A DNA stretch of 35,299 bases from Candidatus Geothermarchaeota archaeon. Lineage in GTDB: Archaea > Thermoproteota > Nitrososphaeria > Geothermarchaeales > JDFR-13. Position 1 is the first letter of the stretch; the number at the start of each line of letters is the position of its first letter. The notes under the pieces were generated by a model that saw only the letters and a program-made list of their open reading frames with translations, had not been told where the DNA came from and did no database searches. The translations under genes were made by a program, and so were the position numbers. Of the stretch, positions 1 to 8,237 are shown piece by piece. The stretch lies in the NCBI GenBank assembly GCA_015523545.1, contig WAKB01000017.1, positions 1-35,299 on the forward strand. The letters are read 5' to 3'.

Positions 1-2
1 GG

Positions 3-287
3 CTACTCGCGGCTACATCCCTATCCATGCTCGCCACTACATATATCTACATGGGTAGGGGGCTGAGGGCAAAGGTAACCAGTATAATAATCCTCAGCCT
101 ATTGATTGAGGGTGGGCTGCTAACCCTTCCACTGGAGCTACCAGGATATATACTCCCCTCACACGTCCTCCTAGGCCTCGTCCATCCATACCCAGATGAG
201 CCAGTTGTTCTGCTAACCCTCATCATCTATGGCGTAGCCTTCTACCTATTATCAACCCGTCTAGCAGGGTTGAAGGACTATCTATAG
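3..287 (+). CDS. C-terminal part of an unidentified membrane protein (5' truncated by window edge)
   Basis: The reading frame is open from the first bases of the window (frame of base 3) to a TAG at 285-287, so the true start lies outside. An internal ATG at 27 exists but nothing suggests it is the real start. The visible part holds about three hydrophobic helices separated by short loops, one of them Pro/His-containing, and ends Lys-Asp-Tyr-Leu. No motif identifies a family. It is convergent with the E1-like gene, whose stop codon is only 3 bp away. Function is unknown; it could equally be a transporter subunit or a stand-alone integral membrane protein. Confidence 0.6.
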   Translation, partial: LLAATSLSMLATTYIYMGRGLRAKVTSIIILSLLIEGGLLTLPLELPGYILPSHVLLGLVHPYPDEPVVLLTLIIYGVAFYLLSTRLAGLKDYL

Positions 288-290
288 GGG

Positions 291-1124
291 CTACTCAACC
301 ACATACTTGTATATCACGTCGTCGACAAGGTTCCTAGCCAAGTCCTCAGCCATGTCAAGATCCCCACCCTTCACCATTAGGCCCCCGGCATAGGTCACGC
401 CAGCAATGACGTCCCTATCCACCTCGAAGACCAGGCCCACATCACCCCTCCTCAGCAGTATGTATCTCCTCGCCACCTCACGGGTTAGCCCCTCAATATC
501 TATCGAGACCCTCTCATCAGGGGTGAAGAAGAAGGTGTCATCTATACCCATGTATCGGAAGCTCCCCTCAGGCCTTGGATACCTATGAACCCTCTTGCCA
601 AGCCTCCCTCCAACCTTCTCCAGGGCCTCTGAGGCCATCTGGAAGACCCTGGCTATGCTTGGCTGTCCCTCCAGGCCATTATAGACCTGCTCAACATCCT
701 GCCTCGAACCAGTGTTCATCAAGACTCTGTAGCCTTCCTCCCCACCTACCAGGGATAAGACTGGGATCCCTAGGCTACCCGCCCCATGGAGAACCAGCTC
801 TGTAGTGTCCCTTGTATTACTCGTATCTATAACTAGGGAGGCATCCCTAAATACCCGGGTGAAGTTGTTCTCCGTCAACATATATGGATAGAGCCGTATC
901 TCTGCGGTTGGGTCGACACTATATATGTGACGCCTAAGAGCCTCTACCTTGAAGAGGTTGATGTCTGACAATGTGTATACAGGTGACCTATCGAGACTGG
1001 TTCTCGATACGATGTCTAGGTCTATGATCTTGACCCTCCTATACCCGCTCCTGACTAGTCCCTCCACAACTATAGAGCCTACGGAGCCGGCTCCAACCAC
1101 TACTATCCATCTACTATCCACCAC
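291..1124 (-). CDS. ThiF/MoeB/E1-like adenylyltransferase-fold protein lacking all cysteines
   Basis: 277 residues with an N-terminal Rossmann ATP-binding domain: GAGSVG at residues 11-16, acidic pair D35/D37 in the DxDxV strand, an Arg at 46 in the position of the E1 'NLNRQ' arginine, Lys59 in the 'FKVEAL' helix, and Asp100 in 'VIDTSN', where E1 enzymes place the Mg-binding Asp. Known ThiF/MoeB/HesA proteins adenylate the C-terminus of a ubiquitin-like or sulfur-carrier protein. This protein contains no cysteine at all, so it has neither the zinc CxxC pairs nor a catalytic thiol. The C-terminal ~120 residues are unassigned. The start is GTG at 1124 (or the adjacent in-frame GTG at 1121) with GAGGGT just upstream; an AT-rich box at about 1148-1162 could be the promoter. 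No ubiquitin-like partner is visible nearby. The fold is fairly sure, the reaction is not. Confidence 0.75.
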   Translation of the reverse strand: MVDSRWIVVVGAGSVGSIVVEGLVRSGYRRVKIIDLDIVSRTSLDRSPVYTLSDINLFKVEALRRHIYSVDPTAEIRLYPYMLTENNFTRVFRDASLVIDTSNTRDTTELVLHGAGSLGIPVLSLVGGEEGYRVLMNTGSRQDVEQVYNGLEGQPSIARVFQMASEALEKVGGRLGKRVHRYPRPEGSFRYMGIDDTFFFTPDERVSIDIEGLTREVARRYILLRRGDVGLVFEVDRDVIAGVTYAGGLMVKGGDLDMAEDLARNLVDDVIYKYVVE

Positions 1125-1202
1125 GACCCTCTAATCTAAGACTAGGTAGGAGTTTTTTAACCCTACGCTCGACAAGGCTGTCAAGGTGGCTCGACACCAT
1201 CC

Positions 1203-1210
1203 CTTATATC
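1203..1210 (+). promoter_or_regulatory. TATA box for the small membrane protein gene
   Basis: CTTATATC is centred about 25 bp before the ATG at 1232. That is the archaeal BoxA spacing for a transcript starting at or next to the start codon, and there is no Shine-Dalgarno sequence, so the message is probably leaderless. Confidence 0.5.
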
Positions 1211-1231
1211 TATCGATGGCCTAGTCTCTTG

Positions 1232-1663
1232 ATGGGGATAAGTGTGATACTGAAGCTGGTAGGGATAGCAATATCACTCTTCCTAATCATAAGTAGCAAC
1301 ATAATGCTCTACAACATGATGACAGGCGGTGAGGTCGCACCCTTCGAGGCGATATCGACATATGCGGTGGCGGGACTATCCTTCCTCTTCGCCCTCGTCA
1401 CCCTACTAATACTGTTCTTCACCTCCCCCAGCTGGAAGAGAGATATCCCACTGGCCATAGCCTCTATAGCCGCTGGTATAGCAGAGTTTGCACCCCTATA
1501 CCTGGTTGGCGTGGAGGATCCGATGACGCTTATCAACTGGGCCCCCCAGACAGCTCTTAGCATCCTATTCGGGATGGGCTTCCTATACATGGGTTATAAG
1601 AAGCTGGTGCCCAGCAAGGTGAGGGTGGAGTTTATCAGGGAGCCTAGGGAGGAGTGGGACTAG
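1232..1663 (+). CDS. Small four-helix membrane protein of unknown function
   Basis: 143 residues from the ATG at 1232; a TTG directly before it (1229) is also in frame, but the TATA spacing favours the ATG. Four hydrophobic segments are visible at roughly residues 5-28, 42-68, 75-96 and 106-126, with a short charged cytosolic-looking tail ending in REEWD. No transporter or enzyme motif is recognised. It stands alone: the E1-like gene is divergent upstream, and the pyrophosphatase gene is convergent, its stop lying 19 bp downstream. It could be an accessory protein of a membrane complex, but nothing in the sequence shows this. Confidence 0.7.
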   Translation: MGISVILKLVGIAISLFLIISSNIMLYNMMTGGEVAPFEAISTYAVAGLSFLFALVTLLILFFTSPSWKRDIPLAIASIAAGIAEFAPLYLVGVEDPMTLINWAPQTALSILFGMGFLYMGYKKLVPSKVRVEFIREPREEWD

Positions 1664-1682
1664 GATAAATAGGATGGGGGAA

Positions 1683-3734
1683 TCAGTAGAGGAAGTAGAC
1701 TAGGAAAAGCGGGCCAAAGACTAGACTGAAAGTGTTGACCAACTTGATCAATATATGTAGCGATGGACCAGCAGTGTCCTTCATCGGGTCTCCAACGGTG
1801 TCTCCGACCACAGCCGCCTTATGAGCCTCACTACCCTTCCCCCCGAAGAGGCCCATCTCTATAAGCTTCTTAGCGTTGTCCCACGCAGCGCCACCGGTGT
1901 TCATCAGCATGGCTAGTACGAAACCCGTTATCGTGGCACCAATGTTGAGAGCCCCCACCGCATCTGCTCCAAATATCAAGCCGAGTAATAGTGGGCCTAG
2001 GACTGGGACTAGCGCGGGTATAACCATATTCTTCTGGGCTGCTAGGGTACTGATCTCTACACACCTAGCATAGTCAGGCTTCGCCTTACCCTCTAATATT
2101 CCAGGAATCTCTCTAAACTGTCTCCTAACCTCCTCGATCATCGTCTTGGCGGCCTCAGAGACAGCCTTAATCGCGAAGGCGCTGAATATGAATGGGAGTA
2201 GAGCCCCTACAAATACTCCTATTAGGTTGTCGATAGAGAGTAGGTTAAGGTCGTGTATCTTAACAATGTCTAGATATGCCTGGAAAAGTAGAAGAGCCGC
2301 TAGACCTGCAGAGCCCATCGCATAGCCTTTTGTAAGGGCTTTGGTAGTGTTTCCCACCGCATCGAACTTATCAACAACCTCTCTAACTTCTTCCGGCTGA
2401 TTACTCATCTCTACTATCCCACCTGCATTGTCAACTATCGGGCCAAATCCGTCTAGACCCAGCACCATACCAGCCACGCTTAGCATACCCATCGTAGCCA
2501 CCGCTGTTCCATATACGCCTCCCATAAACGGGTCTACTCCTATCGTCGCTGCAAAGCTCTGGCCGAGAACGAAGGATATGAAGAGCGCAATGACTACTGA
2601 TATGACTGGTAGGGCTGTAGACTCGAGTCCGACGGCGAAGCCCATAAGAATGTTGGTAGCTGGCCCTGTCTGACTAGCTTCCGCTATCTGGCGTACTGGC
2701 CTCTTGTCATACCCAGTATAGTAGTCTGTTATGACTAGTGTGGCTACGCTGAGAACCACTCCGACTAGGGAGGCGAAGTATAGCTCTATACTCCCAAGAG
2801 TCTCCATTATGAGGAAGTAGAATCCTATCAAGGCGAAGATGGTTGTAGCCACCATACCGTTCCTAAGCGGTATGAAGGGATTCTTAGATGGGTCTCCCCT
2901 GACGAATAGTGTGCCCAGGAGAGTGGCGAATATACCTGTGGCCCTGGCCAGGAGTGGGAAGATTATAAATATAGCATCCCCCGTTACCAAGGAGAGAGCT
3001 ATTCCAATGATCATCGCGCCTATGTTCTCTGCGGACATCGACTCAAATAGGTCAGCACCCCTACCAGCCACGTCACCCACATTATCACCTACATTGTCGG
3101 CTATTACGGCAGGGTTACGTGGATCATCCTCAGGTATCCCTGCCTCCACCTTACCTACTAGGTCAGCCCCTATGTCGGCAGCCTTGGTGTAGATACCTCC
3201 ACCCAGTTGGGCAAAGAGAGCAGCTAGGCTAGCCCCGAATCCGAAGCCGACTATCAACAGTGGATCCCTATTAAACAATATGTATAGTGCCAAGACACCT
3301 AGAAGGCTAAGCCCCACGTTGAATAGGCCCATAACCATCCCGCCGTAGAAGGCTATCTTCAAAGTCTCCCTCACATCCTTCTTAGCTGCATATGCAGCCC
3401 TGACATTTGCAAGAGTAGCGACATCCATACTGATCCATCCAGCTAGTAGGCTTGCCAGAGCCCCTAGTACGAACCCCATGCTTATGTATGGTGTACCACC
3501 AAAGTCACGTAGGTCAAAGGCCATGTATAGCGCGATCGTGATGATTACTGCTATGTAGAATATGGTTTTGTACTGCCGCTTAAGGAAGGCTCTGGCACCT
3601 TCCCTGATAGCCTCATATATCGGGAGCATCGACTCGTCGTCAACCTTGTACCTAGCTATGTATAAGGCCATGTAGACGGCGGTGCCTATAGCGGCCAGCC
3701 CACCTAGTAGTGAATATATCTCCCATATATTCAC
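1683..3734 (-). CDS. hppA: Membrane-bound ion-translocating pyrophosphatase, K+-independent H+-pump type
   Basis: 683 residues, full length for the family (about 16 transmembrane helices). The enzyme hydrolyses cytosolic pyrophosphate and uses the energy to pump H+ (in some relatives Na+) out of the cell. The substrate/Mg-binding signature GADLVGKVE lies near residue 190, followed by the Asp-rich DNVGDNVGD loop, and the C-terminal GDTVGDPMKDTAGP and WDNAKK motifs are intact. The segment GNTTKALTKG carries Lys at about residue 465 where K+-dependent enzymes have Ala, plus Thr three residues later; this pair is known to mark the K+-independent class. The start is GTG at 3734 with GAGGTGG six bases upstream. 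It has its own promoter and is not obviously part of the ABC operon ending 79 bp upstream. Confidence 0.97.
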   Translation of the reverse strand: MNIWEIYSLLGGLAAIGTAVYMALYIARYKVDDESMLPIYEAIREGARAFLKRQYKTIFYIAVIITIALYMAFDLRDFGGTPYISMGFVLGALASLLAGWISMDVATLANVRAAYAAKKDVRETLKIAFYGGMVMGLFNVGLSLLGVLALYILFNRDPLLIVGFGFGASLAALFAQLGGGIYTKAADIGADLVGKVEAGIPEDDPRNPAVIADNVGDNVGDVAGRGADLFESMSAENIGAMIIGIALSLVTGDAIFIIFPLLARATGIFATLLGTLFVRGDPSKNPFIPLRNGMVATTIFALIGFYFLIMETLGSIELYFASLVGVVLSVATLVITDYYTGYDKRPVRQIAEASQTGPATNILMGFAVGLESTALPVISVVIALFISFVLGQSFAATIGVDPFMGGVYGTAVATMGMLSVAGMVLGLDGFGPIVDNAGGIVEMSNQPEEVREVVDKFDAVGNTTKALTKGYAMGSAGLAALLLFQAYLDIVKIHDLNLLSIDNLIGVFVGALLPFIFSAFAIKAVSEAAKTMIEEVRRQFREIPGILEGKAKPDYARCVEISTLAAQKNMVIPALVPVLGPLLLGLIFGADAVGALNIGATITGFVLAMLMNTGGAAWDNAKKLIEMGLFGGKGSEAHKAAVVGDTVGDPMKDTAGPSLHILIKLVNTFSLVFGPLFLVYFLY

Positions 3735-3768
3735 AGCTATCCACCTCTGCCATGGCTATGGCGATAAT

Positions 3769-3780
3769 TAGTTATACATA
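3769..3780 (-). promoter_or_regulatory. Probable TATA box for hppA
   Basis: Read on the minus strand this is TATGTATAACTA. Transcription would start near 3748-3750, giving a short leader that includes the ribosome-binding site GAGGTGG at 3741-3747 just before the GTG start. This differs from the leaderless layout of several neighbouring genes. Confidence 0.45.
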
Positions 3781-3812
3781 GGATTCCAGCGTGTAGATAT
3801 ATAAGGAGTCGA

Positions 3813-4889
3813 TTATTCTAGTGGGATCACGATCGTCCTAGAAGGCTTTACGTAGACCCTTAATGAGCCGCCTATGGAAACGTCATACTCCACCGGGATG
3901 TCTATTATGAAGAGCTTCTCACCAGCCTCGGCCTCCACCCTCTTGACACTCCCCACGAAGCTTATGTTCCTAACGACTACGTCGAAGGCATTATACCCCT
4001 CCGACCCGGCGACTGTGAATGACTCCGGCCTGATAGCCACCAGCACCCTCTCACCCACCGAGATCCTCCTGTCACTCCTGGAGGGCACGCCCCGCACAGT
4101 TCCCAGTCCCGACTCCAGCTCGACCACCAGCTCATGATCCGTCTCCAGGACCCGGCCCTCTAGGAACGTCCCCCTCCCAATAAAGTCTGCGACGAACCTG
4201 TTGGCTGGGCGTAGATAGATCTCCTCCGGCGGGCCCACCTGCATAACCCTACCGCCGCTCATTACAGCGATCCTGTCCGATATGGCTAGGGCCTCCTCCT
4301 GGTCATGGGTAACGTATATAGTAGTTATCCCCAGCTCCCTCTGCAGCCGCCTAATCTCACTCCTCATCTCTATCCTGAGCTTTGCATCCAGGTTTGAGAG
4401 GGGCTCGTCAAGGAGTAGTACCCTGGGGTGGATGACCAGTGCCCTTGCTAGAGCCACCCTCTGCTGCTGCCCACCGCTCAGCTGGTGGGGCCGCCTCCTC
4501 TCAAACCCCTCCATATGTACGAGCTTCAACGCCCACTTCACACGCCTATCAATCTCATCCCTCGGGAGCTTCCTAACCCTGAGGCCATAGGCGATGTTGT
4601 CATACACCGTCATGTGGGGCCATAGGGCATAGTTCTGAAACACCATCCCCGTGTCCCGCTTATGGGGAGGTACATATGTTACGTCCTCCTCGTCGAAGTA
4701 GATCCGGCCCTCATCCACCAGCTCGAACCCGGCTATGGTTCTTAGGAAGGTGGTCTTTCCACACCCGCTCGGCCCGAGGAGTGTGAAGAACTCCCCCTGC
4801 CTAATCTCAAGATTCACATGGTCGAGAGCCACTACCTGTCCAAACCTCTTCGTCACGTCTACAGCCCTTATCGAGACCATATACGGCAC
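3813..4889 (-). CDS. ABC transporter ATPase, Fe3+/polyamine (FbpC/PotA-like) type
   Basis: 358 residues. The N-terminal nucleotide-binding domain has Walker A GPSGCGKTT near residues 38-46, a Q-loop (VFQNYALWPHM), signature LSGGQQQR, Walker B RVLLLDEPLSNLD and the switch His in VTHDQEEA; the C-terminal ~110 residues form a TOBE-like domain. It energises import through the fused permease encoded just upstream. The frame begins at GTG 4889, 2 bp after the permease stop, but GAGGTG lies about 7 bases before the ATG at 4880, which I think is the real start (three residues shorter). It is the last gene of the binding protein - permease - ATPase operon. The substrate is not certain: ferric iron is the usual assignment for this layout, with thiamine or sulfate-like ligands possible. 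Confidence 0.93.
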   Translation of the reverse strand: MPYMVSIRAVDVTKRFGQVVALDHVNLEIRQGEFFTLLGPSGCGKTTFLRTIAGFELVDEGRIYFDEEDVTYVPPHKRDTGMVFQNYALWPHMTVYDNIAYGLRVRKLPRDEIDRRVKWALKLVHMEGFERRRPHQLSGGQQQRVALARALVIHPRVLLLDEPLSNLDAKLRIEMRSEIRRLQRELGITTIYVTHDQEEALAISDRIAVMSGGRVMQVGPPEEIYLRPANRFVADFIGRGTFLEGRVLETDHELVVELESGLGTVRGVPSRSDRRISVGERVLVAIRPESFTVAGSEGYNAFDVVVRNISFVGSVKRVEAEAGEKLFIIDIPVEYDVSIGGSLRVYVKPSRTIVIPLE

Positions 4890-4891
4890 CT

Positions 4892-6742
4892 CTACAGGCT
4901 TATGAGGGCGGTGGCCCTACGCCTAAGAATAAGGTTGCTACCCAGTATCATAAGGAATTGGAGGGACATTAGGATGAAGCCCATCGCTGCTGCCTGGAAC
5001 GTCCCTCCGAATCCCTTAAACATTATGTCATACATTTTCCATGTCATCGGGGCGTCGTTGTGATTCGCGTCACCCACGACTATGCTCGTACTCACCTCAG
5101 ACATGGAGTAGATGAAGGCCAGCATCGAGCCTGCAAGTATATTCATCAGTATCAATGGGATGGTTATGGTGAAGAAGACCCGTGTCCGGGAGGCACCGAC
5201 GTTTATCGCCGCCTCCTCCAACGCCTTATCCACCTGCTCGAGCCCCGCGAAGAAGGTCCTAACACCGAAGGGGAACTTCCTAACGGTATACGCTGCTATT
5301 AGTAGGGGTGCTCCCCACTCGATGGGGTTTAGAGGTGTGCCTAGAAAAGTCAAGAAGTATCCCGTAGCCACGATTATACCTGGGATAGCTATCGGCATGG
5401 TTACAAGTGCGTCGAGCAGGTCTATACCCGGGACCCTTATCCTACTGACTATGTAGGCGGAGCTAACACCTATGATTGTTATCAGGATCATTGCTACGAC
5501 GCTGTAGACGAGGCTGTTGAATATGTTTCTACTCACCCCTGGATCCATGAAGAGGGCCTCGAAGTTCCTAAGGGTATAGCCGCTGGGAAGTATACTCCCG
5601 ACTGGCCAGTCCTGGGCGAAGGCCATGAGGGTTACCCCGATATGTGGTAGGAGGGCTATGAATAGGAAGAGTATCAGGCCTACGTATATAGCCGGGAGTA
5701 TCGGGACAGGGATGGAGCCGAGTCTACGCCTCCAGATACCCCCCTTACCCAGCATCGCATACTTCCTAAGACTTATATACCTCCTCACAGCCAGGAAGAC
5801 ACCGAGGCTGATAATGAGTAGTATGAATGACAGCGCAGTGGCCTCCCCCTGGATATCCCCCGTGGGTGCGAAGAGCCTCCTGAAGATGGCGACCGTCATG
5901 AGCTTATCCGCATTGGTACCCCTGAAGACGAGGGGGGTACCAAGGTCCTCTATGCTTAGGATGAAGACTAGTAGGGCCCCAGCCTCCAAGCCGGGTAGCG
6001 CCAGGGGGAGTGTGACTGTACGGAATAGGTAGAAGCCCTTCGCACCCAGGTTCTCCGCCTGCTCCTCCTGGCTAGGATCGATGTTTAGGAGCGCGGTGTA
6101 AACGTTTAGAAAGACTATTGGGTAGAAGAGTAGGGTCTGCACCATTATGACTGCAGCCAACCCCGTTATCTCAATCCTGAAGGGGAGTATCGGGATTATG
6201 TCGACAAGGACCGTGTTTACAAAGCCGTCGGGCGATATCATCTTCTTAATACCAATAGCCCCTACAAAGGGTGTCGATAATAGGGGTGTAAGCATCAATA
6301 TCCTGAGGGGCTCCGAGAAGGGGAACCTATACCTCGCGAATAGGAAGGCGAGTGTAAACCCGATTATCGAGGAGAATATCGTGGTGAGTGTGGCCACCAT
6401 GAAGCTGTTGGGTATTACTCCTAGGTCGAAGCCGTCGATATATATGATCACCCTCCTAGACCCGTCTGGAAGTGTGCTCTCAATAACCTCGTAGAAGCTT
6501 AGATCAACCCCTCCCCAGGGCATATAGTATGGGTCGGAGAGGATCTTCTCGAACCACGCGAGGGATGGGGCACCTCCATATAGGAATGCGTTGACGATTA
6601 TTGAGAATATCGGGAGTATCAGGAAGAGGGTAAAAAGTATTAGGATGGAGGCGAGCTGGACCCAGTTCAGAGGGTCCATCCGCCACCTAAGCTCCCTTAT
6701 GAGCCTTGAGAGGCCCTCCCCGCCTATCGACAACCTTATCAA
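4892..6742 (-). CDS. Fused two-domain ABC permease (FbpB/ThiP-like)
   Basis: 616 residues, twice the length of a single ABC permease, with about 12 transmembrane helices in two homologous halves. Each half carries an EAA loop that docks on the ATPase: 'EEQAENLGAKG...LPLALPG' in the first half and 'EEAAINVGAS...IPLILMN' in the second. One polypeptide therefore supplies both membrane halves, as in FbpB and ThiP. The first codon is TTG at 6742, overlapping the upstream gene's TGA by 4 bp (translational coupling); the next Met lies some 20 residues further in, so the TTG start is likely. The first half contains a long extracytoplasmic loop between helices 1 and 2 (residues ~45-100), larger than usual. 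The substrate follows the binding protein: probably Fe3+ or another small anion/cation complex. Confidence 0.93.
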   Translation of the reverse strand: MIRLSIGGEGLSRLIRELRWRMDPLNWVQLASILILFTLFLILPIFSIIVNAFLYGGAPSLAWFEKILSDPYYMPWGGVDLSFYEVIESTLPDGSRRVIIYIDGFDLGVIPNSFMVATLTTIFSSIIGFTLAFLFARYRFPFSEPLRILMLTPLLSTPFVGAIGIKKMISPDGFVNTVLVDIIPILPFRIEITGLAAVIMVQTLLFYPIVFLNVYTALLNIDPSQEEQAENLGAKGFYLFRTVTLPLALPGLEAGALLVFILSIEDLGTPLVFRGTNADKLMTVAIFRRLFAPTGDIQGEATALSFILLIISLGVFLAVRRYISLRKYAMLGKGGIWRRRLGSIPVPILPAIYVGLILFLFIALLPHIGVTLMAFAQDWPVGSILPSGYTLRNFEALFMDPGVSRNIFNSLVYSVVAMILITIIGVSSAYIVSRIRVPGIDLLDALVTMPIAIPGIIVATGYFLTFLGTPLNPIEWGAPLLIAAYTVRKFPFGVRTFFAGLEQVDKALEEAAINVGASRTRVFFTITIPLILMNILAGSMLAFIYSMSEVSTSIVVGDANHNDAPMTWKMYDIMFKGFGGTFQAAAMGFILMSLQFLMILGSNLILRRRATALISL

Positions 6743-8187
6743 CCTTGTAGGGCGTTGTAGATACTGTTATACCTCTCCCTAGCGGCGTCCCTCCATATCC
6801 TGCTATACTTAGCTATCGCCTCCTGATCAGTCCTAAGCAAGTCGTTGATCGATATGGCGAACTCCAGTGTGAAGGTATAGACCTGGCCATCCTCCTCCCA
6901 TGAGAGGGGCTTACCAAGCTCGTAGACCCAGTAGTTGAACTCTTCCTCGGATATCCTACCCTCTAGATAGGCATCCACAATGGCCTTCCAGGCCTTTACA
7001 AGGTCTGAATGTACATCTGCCAGGACAGCGTCGAAGTAGTACCTCATGGCGAACTCTATCTGTAGGGCCAGCGTGTCGTTGAAGGGTATGCCTATATTGT
7101 TGATCGTCTCGTTATAGCTCTTGTATAGGTCTGGCCTCTCCCTTCCCTCGGGCGTCTTGAAGACGTCCTCCCTCACAGGCATCCTGTTCACCCTACTATC
7201 CAGCCATATCTTCTGGCCCTCGACGCTTAGAACCCACCTGATGAAGGCCTCCGCCGCCTCCGGGTTCTTAGATGTTGTGAGCTTGGCTATGGGGTCACCG
7301 TTGATTATAGACTCGTTATAGGGGAGGACGTAGTATAGTCCTGGATACTCCAGCTGGGCAGTATATCCATAGAAGTCTATGCCTATCGAAACGGCAACCT
7401 CGCCAGCCTCAACAGCTGAGAGAGCCTCCACACTCCCGTCGTATGGCCTACCATTGGCAGCCATCCTTGTTATGACGACCCATCCCTGTTCCCAGCCAAA
7501 CTTCTGAAGAATGATCTGGTAGATCCTCGTGTGGCTAGTCGAGGTGGTGGGCCTGGCATAGGCGACCATGGGCTTGGGGAGGAGCTTCGCAAACTCTATA
7601 CCCCCAAGATCCTCCCACTTCTCAGGAGGCTCCAATCCATACTGCTGGATCACGTGGCTATTCACTATGAAGCCAAAGCTAGATATAGCTGCGGCCACCC
7701 AGTAGACCTTCCCATCAACAATCCTCTTGAGAGGGCTACCACCAATATCGTCACGTATCTCCTCCACAACCTCAAGGGTCTCAGGCTCCTCCAGGGGAGC
7801 TAGATACCCCTCGTTGAGGAGGAGGTCGAATATCGTGGGACCACCTCCCCAAGCAACGTCTATGTCGCCCTGACCCTCAATAGTATCCATCCAGAGGACT
7901 GGATTAGGTCCTAGGAACCTGATATCTACTATGTTATACTCCTTAGCGATATCACTCTTCAGAAACTTGTTTTTAGTAAGCACCCAGATCGTGGATGGAT
8001 GGCGGGTTATAACCTTTAGGACGATACCCTCACCACCCTCCTCGGCAGGGGCCTCCCCCTCTATCCCGGTCTCACCACCCTCCATTGGGAACTGGAGGGC
8101 TGCGTATAGTATTATCCCTATGAAGATTATTGCAGCCACGGCTATCCATAGTTTCGATAAACCACTCCTAGGAGTCATTTGGGACAC
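6739..8187 (-). CDS. Membrane-anchored ABC substrate-binding protein (Fe3+-type, family 1)
   Basis: 482 residues. An N-terminal hydrophobic helix (about residues 13-30) without a lipobox Cys or clear signal-peptidase site suggests a signal anchor tethering the protein outside. A short Gly/Glu-rich linker follows, then a bilobal extracellular solute-binding domain with the family pattern 'DIDVAWGGGPTIFDLL' and a hinge-like 'SSFGFIVNS'. It should capture the substrate for the fused permease whose start codon overlaps its stop. The frame starts at GTG 8187; an in-frame ATG at 8178 with AGGGTG upstream is an equally good start. The domain family is clear, while iron specificity is only inferred from operon type. 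The mature protein is ~100 residues longer than small ferric-binding proteins. Confidence 0.9.
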   Translation of the reverse strand: MSQMTPRSGLSKLWIAVAAIIFIGIILYAALQFPMEGGETGIEGEAPAEEGGEGIVLKVITRHPSTIWVLTKNKFLKSDIAKEYNIVDIRFLGPNPVLWMDTIEGQGDIDVAWGGGPTIFDLLLNEGYLAPLEEPETLEVVEEIRDDIGGSPLKRIVDGKVYWVAAAISSFGFIVNSHVIQQYGLEPPEKWEDLGGIEFAKLLPKPMVAYARPTTSTSHTRIYQIILQKFGWEQGWVVITRMAANGRPYDGSVEALSAVEAGEVAVSIGIDFYGYTAQLEYPGLYYVLPYNESIINGDPIAKLTTSKNPEAAEAFIRWVLSVEGQKIWLDSRVNRMPVREDVFKTPEGRERPDLYKSYNETINNIGIPFNDTLALQIEFAMRYYFDAVLADVHSDLVKAWKAIVDAYLEGRISEEEFNYWVYELGKPLSWEEDGQVYTFTLEFAISINDLLRTDQEAIAKYSRIWRDAARERYNSIYNALQG

Positions 8188-8199
8188 ACCCTATGTGGG

Positions 8200-8231
8200 A
8201 AAAAATAGGTGGATGGGGGTGATAAACCCCC
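8200..8231 (-). terminator. Hairpin plus T-run terminator after the 8238-9431 gene
   Basis: On the minus strand, just past the stop at 8238, GGGGGT and ACCCCC form a 6-bp stem with a 5-base loop (8215-8231). A run of six T (8200-8205) follows about 10 bases later. It resembles an intrinsic terminator and separates the surface-protein gene from the ABC operon starting at 8187/8178. Confidence 0.6.
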
Positions 8232-8237
8232 ACTGGA

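Noticed and set aside
3813-4889. Recent duplication of the ABC system at 22068-26052
   Set aside because: The other operon has split permeases, a different gene order and a different binding protein. Only the ATPases look alike, as expected of the family.
8200-8231. Hairpin as a riboswitch for the Fe3+-type ABC operon
   Set aside because: The 6-bp stem plus T-run directly after the upstream gene's stop is better explained as a terminator, and there is no room for an aptamer before the start.
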